64,000 bases of DNA, taken from Trichostrongylus colubriformis (lineage: Eukaryota > Nematoda > Chromadorea > Rhabditida > Trichostrongylidae). Position numbers and translations under genes: made by a program. The stretch is taken from the NCBI GenBank assembly GCA_963978905.1, contig OZ022258.1, positions 31,438,716 through 31,502,715 on the forward strand. The letters run 5' to 3'. Position 1 is the first letter of the stretch; each line of letters starts with the position of its first letter. This document shows, in pieces, positions 50,101 through 62,100 of the stretch. The notes below the pieces were generated by a model. The model did no database searches, was not told the DNA's origin, and saw nothing but the letters and a program-made list of their open reading frames with translations.

Positions 50101-53100
50101 CTCTTCCTAGGCTAGGCTTAAAGCCTAGCCTAGGAAGAGGGGGGGGGGGGCTTAAATTCAAAAAGATATCCAAATTTGTTGGATATCTTTTTGAATTGGA
50201 GTGAGTATAAAGAAATGGATATGATATGGAAATAAGCAAACTAAATATCCGGCAAATGATCTGCAATTTCATGGAATTTCAATGATAAACAGTGATTACA
50301 CAGAGCGTGATCATATTATTTAGTTCAGCACGGAAAGGGCCATTCCAACATATAAAAGAGGGACGCTTAAAGAAATGATTTGCGTTGTTCCAATTAACCT
50401 CTAATACGTACATAAGCAGAAGTCTTCATACGCGTTTACCTGCAGAAGAATTTCAACTAACTCAATGATTTATATTCATATGAAGCCGTCCAAAGTTAAT
50501 TTAGTCGCCTGAAAAAGAAGAGAAAGAACGGAGTGAAAAGTTCAGAAATTAGAAATCAGACTTGAAAAGTCTCTTCGACCTCCTTTCCATTAGTTCCTTC
50601 TCCATCACTAGCTGGTGAGGATGCATACCGAAGAGAGGCTAGGTCAGCCGGCCGCGAGCGTTGCTCCGCCCTCGCAGCAACTCGCCCAGCGGATGTGAGG
50701 CGGCGTGAGTGGCAGCGCTGCGGGATCGCGTGTAAGCTCACAAGATGTGCTTTTCAGCAGGAATTTGACTAGCGAAGGTGTTCGTGAGCATCACCAATTC
50801 ATACAATGACTGATTCACAGTACTGTTGAGTTTCGAAACGGTCACGCCTAGGATAAAACGTAGAGTATTGCCATTCAGGACCCCTACCGACACGCATAAC
50901 TTACACCATCGCGTTGCATACAGGACATCGCAACGCTAATTTTCTGTTCTAATACCCCCCCCCCCCCCTCCGATCCTAGAAAATTTTGTCGTCATTACGC
51001 TGCGCCGATAAACGACTTCGCATTTACACTTTCCTTTATAAAGATCCAGACCTCATCAGGAGTTGTGACATGTGCTTCGCAACAGTTCAAATGATACTTA
51101 CTGTATATACGGACAAAAATCTCAATCATTCCTAAGCGTACATAAATTGTTTTTTATTTTCTTTGTCTCTTAATTAATGCGCTTTTGCAGAAAGGACGTG
51201 TTGCGGTACTACAGGACGAGGAGGTACTGCTGGTGATCGCGAGGGCTTTAGATTTACGCGATTGTAAGTGCAAGGTAAGTACATATATTGTTGTCGGTTT
51301 TTGTGAATGCATACAATGGGTGATCCGGTTCACCAACGAGTTCCTCATATCTGCTCCTGATGCCTTTTGTCTCGTTCATAACAATGAATGTGGCCTGCTA
51401 GGCATTTCATACGCTTTTCGATCGCCTCTGACGGAATCCTCTCTCTTGGCGTGGTATCCCACCACGTTTTTTTCGTTTTTCGTTCGAAGATTACTTCTTT
51501 AGGTAGGTTAGTAATGTGGTTCTTTTTTTTTGGATTAAGTTGTCTTCGGCCAAAGGAATGTAGTCTTCATAGCATCAGTTGAATTTCAAGGCCATGAGCT
51601 TGCAAGTTCATGGGACGAAATTGCAATTTGCTACAAGCCCATTTTGTACCCTTTTATGATCCCCTCAAAGCGCTAAAAAAAAATTAAGCTAATTCTTCCT
51701 CGTTTATTCGCTTCCATGAGGTTTTGCTAGTGACTACCTGTTTCTGGAAGTTGACACGTCTTCTGCCAATAGGAATGGCTCCTATGATTCTTTAGTTTTA
51801 GCACATAAGACCCTGAGAACTGAGTATTCCTGTCCGAAGTTGATCGTTCAGATAATCGCCGTGGAAATCCTCTCGGGCCTTTGCTTCGTGCCAGAAAACG
51901 GACATTGCAAAGTACTCACCGCGCTCACACAGGTACATTTTTTAAGGAGAGGTGCCCTCTCTGCAGATGATCGACGTGATGATGATCTTTTTGACAGGTA
52001 TCGTCAGTGCTCGGAGAGCGAACTCGTTTCCAAACACTCGTCAGCGAATTGCACAGAAGGTGAGATAAACTGCATACAGTTCCTCTGCCTGTGGCTCATC
52101 TTAAAGGTGCACTCCACGATAACCAAATAGTATGTCAACATATCTTCCTTGAGCGCTTTTGCTCCGTCAAGGTGCGACATCAGCCGCTATACCTGCTCGA
52201 ACCCTATCCGACCACTCCACCCGAGCTCTCTTATTGATGAACAGAACAAAATGGGTGTGGCCGGGTGTGTTCGAGCAAATGTAGCGTCCTGATGGCGCAC
52301 TGGCGGCGCAGAAAGGGTGCAACCTGAATAGTTACCTGAGGAACTACCGCCCCAAGAAGTTAAGTCGACTTATCTTCGTATTGGAAGGGGTAAGTAGAAA
52401 TGAGAAATGGGAGTACATGTTCTCTGAAAACAAACCGTACACCTCAGAAGAGGTAAATGTGTAGCGAAACTAGCACTGAAAAAGCGCGGATTGGGATCTT
52501 ATCGCGATCCCGCAGCACGGAGTGCCGTTCTGCAGTTCATCAGCCGGGCGAGTTGTCGGCGAGGGCGGGTCATCCTTTGCGGCCGGCTGATTTAGGCTTC
52601 CCGCCCGCCTGCAGTCTACTCCCCGGCCAGTGACGCAGAGGGGCGCGAGAGAGAATGGGGTTTTCGGGTTCTTGATTTTTTCTCCGTTTTATTTCGCTCT
52701 CTCTGCTGTTACACTGCTTAACGCTCTTGTTTTCATATTCCACCACCTGCCAAATTGAGCCCTTCCGCTAAGGGCAGTGGAAGGTGTAGTTCGGACTCAT
52801 CGTGAAACGATCGTCAAACATGATAGTCTAGGTACTTAGTGGTACGAAAGTGATGAGAATCCGGAAAGAAAAGGTGACGGAAGAGGAGTGAAAAAACAGT
52901 GGTGGCATCTGTCAAAAATGCCACCTCCTCCGAAGCTCATAGACACTTCTTCTATCGAGAATTTGGTCATTCCTTCAATCCATACAGTGACGCTCAAAGT
53001 CTTCGGGCCAAAACTTTTTTGTCATAATTTTTTTCCTGTTTGACCAAATTTGACAAAATTTTGATATGTGGTGCCTGAACCTATTGCCAACATTTGCTTC

Positions 53101-56100
53101 TACTTAAGTGCCGTTTGACACTTTTCATGGTTTTTTACAAGAATTTACTACAAGACCCCGAAGAAGAAGTAAAAGCTTGGTCAAGAAAAACGGCTTCCTT
53201 TACCAAAAACAAAACGAGCAAGCCTCAGAGAACATCAATATTTTGTGGAAAGACCACGACTTTTGATGACAGCGGCTCAGCGGGACGGCATAGCGATGGC
53301 ACTCCAAATACAAAAAGTTTCATACAACCACGTGACCTACACCGTTGAGCGCCAGTATGGTATATTAAATATGCAGTGTCTCCAAGTACAACATACCAAA
53401 ATTTCTCTTAAAGGGAAGGATGGTAATTCGAAGTGGCCGCTTGAAATGAGGTTTATACCAATGATAGGGCTCGGGATGCCATTCACCAATCTGCATTCCA
53501 TATCTGCTGTCCGTCTCTGGGAGCAGAGTTACAATTTGCGAGGCACTGTGTCATCAGCACGGCCGTTGCATCTACTAGCAACGACCTCAGTGGCTCATAG
53601 GTAGGGTTTCGGATCTGCAGGCCAGAGGTGATGGGTTTGCTCCCCGCCGGAGCGGGTTTTTTTGCATTTTGTGTTTCATTGTCAGTAAGTGCTTTTCTTT
53701 CACTTCTGGACGTTTCTTTGTACTGGTACCTATCGCACCCACCATTTACTCTGCCACTCTATTTATAACTACTAACATTACTCACAAGGGAAGAATACTA
53801 AGGCAAAGGTATCTCGTACCACACGAATTAGGCGTTGTTGCGTAAAAAGATTGTGATATTCGCGCACAGGGGGTCGAATTACCTCTCTGTGCAAATTTTC
53901 AGCCAAATCCAGTTTCTAGTCCAACTGGACTTCGGAAAATTCTTCGGAAAATTAGGGGTGGTCAAGGGGTGAAGTGGTAGTTTTTGAATTTTCTTCGACA
54001 AAAAACCCTGCAACCTGAACAAGATAGCCTACACATACCTTTTACACTTGCCCATCGCACTAAATATACGAAACAAGCGTCAATTAGGAGCATTTCCTAG
54101 GCAAGGGTCAACGACTGCTCCTTTGTTCAATGTGCTGCCACCCAATAGTCCGTGAATTTTTCCGAAATTTGCTCAAACCCTCGAATTGGCTAAAAACTTG
54201 TCCATTGGGGTAATTGACTCCCTGAACACGAAAATCGCTCTGGTTTTGCGCAAGAACGTCTGGCTCGCGTGCTATGGGCTTTCAAACCTACCATATAATA
54301 GTGCTGCTTTTTCAAAAAAACTCCATAACTCCGCTCAGAAAATCGTTCTGCAACTTTCGAATACATATTCGAGATCAGCGTCCGAAAATACGTCGGACCA
54401 TATGTATCCCATTCTGAATGGCCACTTCGACCCGGGGTTCTTCCCTTGTGAGTTTCTTCTCTTTCAACGCTTGTAACTCTGCTCCCAGAGACGGGCAGCA
54501 GATATGGAATGCAGATTGGTGAATGGCATCCCGAGCCCTATCTTTGGTATAAACCCCATTTCAAACGGCCACTTCGACTTACCATCCTTCCCTTGTTAGA
54601 TCGGTCCACACGCAAAGGAGTTACAAGTGAAACCCAATAGAAAGATCATTTCGCCGACTTTTAAGCGCTACTGTACCTTTAATTTGGGTGATTCACTTTA
54701 GAAGTCCTCATTGCCTACATTATATCCATATTACCGTCTTCGAACTGCGATTTGAAGGAGTGGAGGTGGGTTCAAAACCCGATCTCCGACGTCAGTACTC
54801 CCTCCCCGGCTGGAGGCAGCTTCTCCGTGCCAGTTCCACTGTTTCGAGCCCGCTGGATGCAGCAAAACTGCCGCGAGAATCCCCATTGGATATCGCGGGT
54901 GCAGCACAGTGCCATTAAGCGCGCTCGCGCACACGGGCTCTTCCACCAAACGCGGCAGAATGCTTGGCGAACTGTTTCGCCAGTTCTTCCTATTCGAGGG
55001 ACGTGAGGAGGAGGGACCACCTCACTTTTCAAGGGAGCTTCTCCTGCTGGGCTTTTGGCGTTTGAGACATGAAGCGTACTCACGCTGCTGCTTTTCCAGC
55101 GAGGGTAGATGCGGTAGCGCTCTAAAGTCTTCGGCCAAGCACTTTTTGTCATAACTATTTTTCTACTTGACCAAATTTGGAAAATTTTTAATATGTGATG
55201 CCTGAACATATTGTCAACATTTCCTTCTACTCAAGTGCCGCTTGACTCTTTTCATGATTTTTTGCAAGAATTTACTGCAAAACCACCGGAGAAAGTGAAA
55301 AGGCTTAGTAAAAAAAAAACGGCTCTCTTTACAAAAATAAAACGATCGTCGAGGGTTCAAAAGGTATGTTTCAGTTACCCATCAGAAAAGGAGACTGACC
55401 GGACTCGAATTGCTATTCTTGGTCTAATCAACGCTTTGCTCCGGACAGGACATGCTGAGGTGAGATTGCTTTTCTCTCATTCGTATCATATTGTGGTAGG
55501 GAAGAGCACCTTCGCTTCCTCTTTCATTGAGTTGTCCAGATAGTTTTCACCGTTTTGAGTGTTTCCTTGAAGGATCACAACTTTCTTAATACTCATCGGA
55601 TTCAATCAAAATAAGCACCATTCGAATCAGCATACTTCTGCCAATGTGGCACCAGTCGATTGATTCCATCAAAGAAGCAACTGGGTGATCGAGAATCCAC
55701 AAAGGCTTTTTTGCCTGGTCCTGGTTGATAAAGTATTTCTCTTCAGCTAGGAAGTTCTGGAAATCTTTGAAAAATGTGATAGTCTATTGGTAAATGGTTG
55801 GAGAATATGGCGGGTGGAGTAGAACTTCCCCCCAATTCGTTCAACTTATGGATAATGATTTGTGAAACGAGTGGGCGCACGCTGTCATGCAAAAGAATCG
55901 GACCCTTTCTGTTGGTAAGTGCTGGCTGCAGCCGACGCAGTAGAAGGTACATTTCGTTGATTTCTTCACAGTAACTCTCTGCTGAGATCGTTTGGCCTGG
56001 TGACGAAAAGCTATAATGGATCAGATCAGCTGATGACCACCACACTGTGAATCAAAAAATGAAAATGAATAAATGTAAATGACCACCACACTGTTACCAT

Positions 56101-59100
56101 AATCCTTTTTCCTGAGGATTTGGCTTTGGGCATTGCTTCGGTGGCTCGTCGGTGTCCAACCACTGTTCGGAAAGTCTCCTGTTACCATACATGATCCACT
56201 TTTCATGACAGGTGGCAATCCGGTTCAAAAACGGGTCGTTTCTGTTGCGCAAAAGCAGTGAGGAAGAAACCTCGAGACATGCCCATTTCCGTCGGTTACT
56301 CAAATTGTAGGGGCATCCACTTGTCGAGTTTTTCCACCTTCCACACAACATTGGATTTGCCAGCACCTAGCTTTTCTGAAACCTCTCGAACTGCTTGGGA
56401 TGGGTCAGCCTCCACAAACGCCTTCAGATGTTCGCCAGAGATTGCTTTAGGTCTACCGCTACGAGGTTCATCTTCAGGCTGAAATCTCCAAAATGGAATT
56501 TGCTGAACCATAGTCGCACGGTGCTTTCTCCAACGCTATAAGGCCTCCACACCCGGTTAATTTATCGAGCTGTCTCGACACTGGATTGACACAACTTGCA
56601 CTTGAAGGAAAAATTCGTGGATGTGAAGCTGCTTGAAGGGCGTCGTAGAGGAAAAAAGGAAGAAAGAGTGTTGCAAAGGTAAAAAAGGGTTATCTGCAGA
56701 GGAATAGAAGTAGTGGACGAGTCGATTTTTCATCGATTGTAGAAGGGAAAGGTAGGGATAAAAGGGAAAGCGCGATCGAAAGAGGGCCGAGAACAAGATA
56801 CAAGATAGGACTGCTGGAAGCAATGGCGATTTCCTAACTGAACTGATACACAGTTCTTGCATCTCCGCCGCTTGAGACGTGGAACCTGCGCAATCACTTC
56901 CACGTTTCCCTTTCTCTTACTAACGGAAGGCAGCTATAAAATTATTTTTTTCGCACCCTAACTATTCGTAGATGGCCTTTGAATAACCGTCACGCTGGGA
57001 CGTGACACCTTTCTAATTTGTTTTACGTACATAAATAACACCTACATATAGGTGAAGAGGCTCCCAACTGGTTAATATGGTAGTTTGCCGGACTAGTTTT
57101 TAATGCTATCGCATTGGACTTTGAGGAAGAATGGGTAATCATATACAGGTCTGGAGATTAATTTCAAAGGAGAAAAAAAAGAGGGAGGGAGCTGTGAACT
57201 AGATCTGCAACTGGCAGTAAAGTAAATTTTGCTGCGGAAACACTGTCTGGTACGGAAAGACACAAAAACTATATGGAATGGACTATATAGAACTAGTAGC
57301 TTTCTAACTGTCTCGTTAGTTTCTAAAATCTTTCAGTCTAATATTTCAACTGTTTTCGAGCAAGTATTGAATAGTATCCGTGTAAATGAGTGGGAGCAGT
57401 GGTGGTGAAGATACTAGGTGCAACTTGATTTTGGTAATTATTTCACTGAGAAAAAGCATCTGTGCTGAAAAGTTGGTACAAGTTCTTAAACCAGATCATT
57501 CTCCTTCCTTTTCTCAGATTTCTGACACTTTGGTGATACGTCGAGATCAACCTTCGCAGCTGTCGGACTGTCAAAACCACCGACCTGTTCTCGAACTTTT
57601 TCAGATTATCAGAATCGTGTAGCAACTGGGTCATCTACAGCAGTCTGAGCAGCTGGTTTCCAGAAAGCACTATGTCTGCTGATTATGCTGATAGGAGTAG
57701 GGGTTCTTATCAGAGGCACGGGTGTGTTTTCTTGCCAGTTTTTACAACGTGCATACTTCTACAAGGGTCTATACGAGTAAATGGATCTCCGCTCTCCACT
57801 CATTCTTGTAGACCTGTTTAGCACTACTTCGTTTTTCAATCTGTTCTTTATTGTCGTAGACATCATCAGTACCTTCTCCTCCCTGAGCCTCCTGAGTGCA
57901 GAGCTGTAATTCAACATCGCGACTATTCCATTTTGACTGGATAGATGCTTGTCCTGGTTCTATCCACTACCTCTTGCGTGTAAATAGTTCAATAGATCCA
58001 CATTGGTGGGTGGTCACAATACACGTTACAAGTAGGTTACCTTGCACCTTGCAAGTAAATAAACTATGATTGAGGTCGGAGACAACTAGTCTTGCAAACC
58101 CTTTTTTGTATTATTTTAGGTATTTTCGATTGCGTACAAACGTTTCCTAAGACTCAGTTTAGTGCTTCCAAGCCATCTCAACCCTTACTCTCAGCAATGC
58201 TTGCCCTTCACTGACCCAAATATTTTTTAATGGGTCGTGCTATTATTTCCTTGAATACATTACCTTGAAATCCTTCAAACCACTCATGATAGTTGAGTGC
58301 AACGGGTCCTGATTTCCGCGACTCCCCCTTATAGTTCTCATGTGGATTTCCACGTTTGTTTAGCTTCTGAAGATTTTATCTACAGTTCAAAAGCAGGAGA
58401 ACTGTGTCGAAAACGCAAGTCCGAGTGCTTCACTGGTTGAGCACTGTTAAAAATAAACAAATCACTAAACATAGGTAGAAACTGGGAGGTTAGATAGGCA
58501 AGTGTCAGAACTGTGCAGAGTGACAGCTTTCAGCCAAAACTTACTCTTGTTTATCTAGTTAATTTAAGTCTCTTATAAGTAAATGCCATTAATCAAAATT
58601 AAGTTCACTGCCTAATAAATCAGAAAGATTCGTCTAAAAATATGGTTTTGGTGTGGGACATTGAATTTCATTGAGCAGAAGAGAGCTTTCTCCTTAGGCT
58701 ACGTTGGAAAGCTTTGCCTGTAACTGTCATTTCATGGGTAAACAGGCCTAATTTCTGTTTTTCACTTTGCTGACTTCCCATGTCTTAAACGGTCAACGAT
58801 GTGCTCCTGACCATTCTCTCCGAACGATCGATCTGAACAGTTCCTCTGTACAGCATGGTGTTAAAAAAGGTTACACACTTTTCTGTCAATTAGTGGGCGA
58901 TCAACACAGATTATGCATCATCAAAAGGCCTGCCCACGCTGCATCCTCTGAAAGGACATGTTCGCAAAAGGGGCTAATTTGACGTGTGATACGCAGCACT
59001 TTTTGAGTTCTGCTCAAGAATTGTTCCATTTGAAAGATCTGTGGAAAGATTATCTTCCGACGATGGTGACTACACCCCCGGTAACGGCGCACCTTTGTGT

Positions 59101-62100
59101 TCCGAAGCGTTTTTCCTGATCAGTGCAGTGCTGGACCGCTCAGTCTATGCCGAAACTTGCTTACGACGCTCTCAAGTTCCATTTGTGACCGCTCACTAGC
59201 TCTCCATGCATTAAACTTTTACGATCTTTTCGCTTAATGAAATAAAATGGTGACTCAGCTCCGATAGAAATCGGCTTGATTTTGAGATGAAAAAAGTCGT
59301 TCCAATCACATTTCTCCCCTCATGGTCAATCGATTCGCTCAAATGGCGGATCTGCCGCGCCATCGCCATTTCTATCCTCTCTCACCTCCAAAGGTTAGCT
59401 GACGCTGCTGGCGGTAGTCGGGTTTGCTTCAAAAGCCTCTCTATCAGCAATCTTTCGACCAAAGGTTTTGTTTGCTCAGAAGCGCTTGCGCACCCCATTT
59501 CTCAGCTGGCGCAAATCTGTGCGACAAGAATCGCAGGCTGAAAAACGATCGCTTATCTGAACATTTTTGATTTCAGGCGTCGCTCGAATTCAGAGTGCAT
59601 CTACGTTGCGAGTTTCTCATGCTCGGCATGGCTCGTACAGCGACACTGATACGTCCGCAGGCTTCGAATCGCCTACAGGATCACCTGGACCTGTTCGAGA
59701 TGATGCGCAAAGAGGATGAGATTGTGCTCTCCGGGTGGGTGCAAATTTGTGTTTCAGCACCTATGTTTTTTTTCAGTTTAACCTTTCCGCATCCTATTCA
59801 CATTCGAAACAAGCCAATTTCTACAAAACCTAATTCTCAAGGTATCATAATCCTGTTCAGACGGAACTCCGAGGATTCGGGTGCGTCGTCGCCAGTAAAT
59901 TTCGAGAGCGCTGGCGATATTGCAGAAGCACTTCATTCCAAACTGAAGAGTTCACCAGCACTTCCCCACTTCATGTCCCTTCTACAGCACATGTTCATGG
60001 TGAGCTTTACTGGTTATTCAATTCACTAGGGTGGTCACGGGTGTACAGCAGTGGCAGGGTGCGCCAATATCACAGTTGTTGCCTATTTACAAAGCTGTGA
60101 ACCTCATTTCATAAAGGGCAACCACCCTTTCACCTTCGAGCTCCCTACAGGCTCAATCAGTTGGTAATACCAAATACCTCTAGGAAATATTGGGTACGGG
60201 TGCCTGGACAGTGCGGATGCAAGCAGAGCAAAGACACTTACCTTTTAGAAACACTTGTTTCAATATCTTTTGCCATTTATAGAGAGGCATAATATACAGC
60301 AGGGGTCAAGAAAGAGTCACCCTGCTTATGATTCACACACGCCAAGTAATTACTCCAAGCATTGCGCAATAAAATAAATCGAAGTAATGACGGAAATCAA
60401 CTCGAAATGCCCTCCTACGAGGAAAAGCAACCCGTGAATCTCTGATTCCACCGCGATCAGAGAATGAAGTAATCAGCCAGCACCGTGAGGCTGATGAACA
60501 CCTATGGCATCAGCACCTGTCTCAAAGGAACAGGTCGCAATGAATTGACTATATTGTTCCATCCGTGAGCAGATAGCGCCTCATACAACTAAGGTGGATG
60601 TGCTTCCACGAGGCGCTATGATGAGTAAGAAGCGCGCAAACAACCCATGTATAAGGTGGCGCCCACGGTTTCATAATGGCCGACACCCGCCATCGTTTGA
60701 AAGCGTAGTAGGAACGGAGGCAACTGACTGGCAAAACGCTTGTTATGACTGTTGTAAGGTAGGATAGACGAAATTTTGGTAATAAAGGGGACCTTATCAG
60801 TGGAGAAAGGTAGTATCCCTGAAGTTTGAGTAACAACACCAAGTAGAAAACTGTGCAAACTTCTATGCAATGATCTCGTCCAAGCGAAAGCTAGCAACGT
60901 TCTATTCTTTGGTTTTGAACGTTTTCATAAAATTTTCCCTTCATATTCGGGTTCTTTGGCATCTTCAGAAATTTTAGTGAGCAGGATGACCGACGGATTC
61001 TTTTTGGTTTATGCCAGGCACTCCCTTCTATTCAGAATCATAATTACTTAAAAATGCCATTTGGCATGTAAGAAGAAGTGCGGGCATCAATGCCAAAGTC
61101 CGTGCTTTATGTGACGAGCACAGTATATACCCCACAAGCGAATTCATCCAGTTTAGTGACGTTTCGTGAAATCTGTGTGTGTATTGTGAGAGAAGCCAAA
61201 TGTTTTTGTAGAGTAATGGACGGGGAAGGTATCCAAAAAGAGAAAGTCCAGGTTCATCCGAAATGGAATTTTTTGCCCGTAATTCAGCCTTCTCTTCTGC
61301 AACATTTGATGCGTGCCAAACATGCAATGAATCAATCTGTGTTTGTTTTAAGTTCACATCGTTTGTTAGACCATTTTTATTCCACCCCTGCTACGCACTG
61401 ATGTCATGGACGACTCGGTTGGCTATGCGGACCTGATACGGTATCTCCTCTGCGGGTGGTGGCACCGTAACCTGTTGCAGAGTCACCTATGCCCCTTCAA
61501 GACAAATTATAGTTGTCAGAAAAATGTCAGGGGCATTTTCGAAAAGTATAGTGCGAAGACGGAGGGTCATGGCTCATTTCACGACAATTTATGGAGATAA
61601 TCATCATGAAATCACAGTCAGAACCTGAAATAGGAGCCTAGAACAGCCTTGATCTAGGATTGGTGTCAATGGGATCGCCTTTGCCCCAAAGTCAGCAAGC
61701 TTAAAGAAATCGTCCACGGAGAATGAGTTTTTGTGTTACCCATATGTTTAAGTTGTATTTGCGTAATGTTGGCCTCATGCAAAATTTCACGCGAAAAAAT
61801 GTGAATCTGGCTGAGATACAGCACCACAAAGTGCGGTCCAGGTGGGCGGGGCCTCCGTGTAAAAGCCTCGTCCCTACGTCCGCCGCCGTTGGGAACGGAG
61901 AGTGGGACTGTTTACGTAACCTTCTGTTCCTACAATGCGTCTCCGACCACAGCGGACGACGGGACGAGGCTTTTACACGGAGGCCCCGCCCACCTGGACC
62001 GCACTTTGTGGTGCTGTATCTCAGCCACATTCACATTTTTTCGCGTGAAATTTTGCATGAGGCCAACATTACGCAAATACAACTTAAACATATGGGTAAC

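Larger units (their letters stand above)
41270..51190 (+). other. DAAM intron 4 (9.9 kb), repeat-rich
   Basis: The largest intron. It contains the inverted twins of the 2704 MITE (42802-43293) and of the 898-bp mariner (48093-48990), a pair of ~140-bp direct repeats (45158 and 47628), a hairpin at 42056-42088 (TTTTATCCA and its inverse), and two strong adjacent hairpins at 50089-50197. Long C runs occur at about 49688 and 50956. No nested gene was recognised. Confidence 0.7.
52060..55374 (+). other. DAAM intron 7 (3.3 kb), nested repeats
   Basis: Contains a partial TTAA element at 52101, the 231-bp direct repeats 52992-53222 and 55120-55350, and the inverted arms 53408-53534 and 54471-54597. 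GC-rich sequence at 52540-52640 and 54750-55020 looks repeat-derived; long open frames there occur on both strands and are not credible genes. Confidence 0.65.

Noticed and set aside
54752..55209. Overlapping open frames on both strands (84 to 145 codons).
   Set aside because: GC-rich repeat-like sequence with few stops in any frame; no homology.
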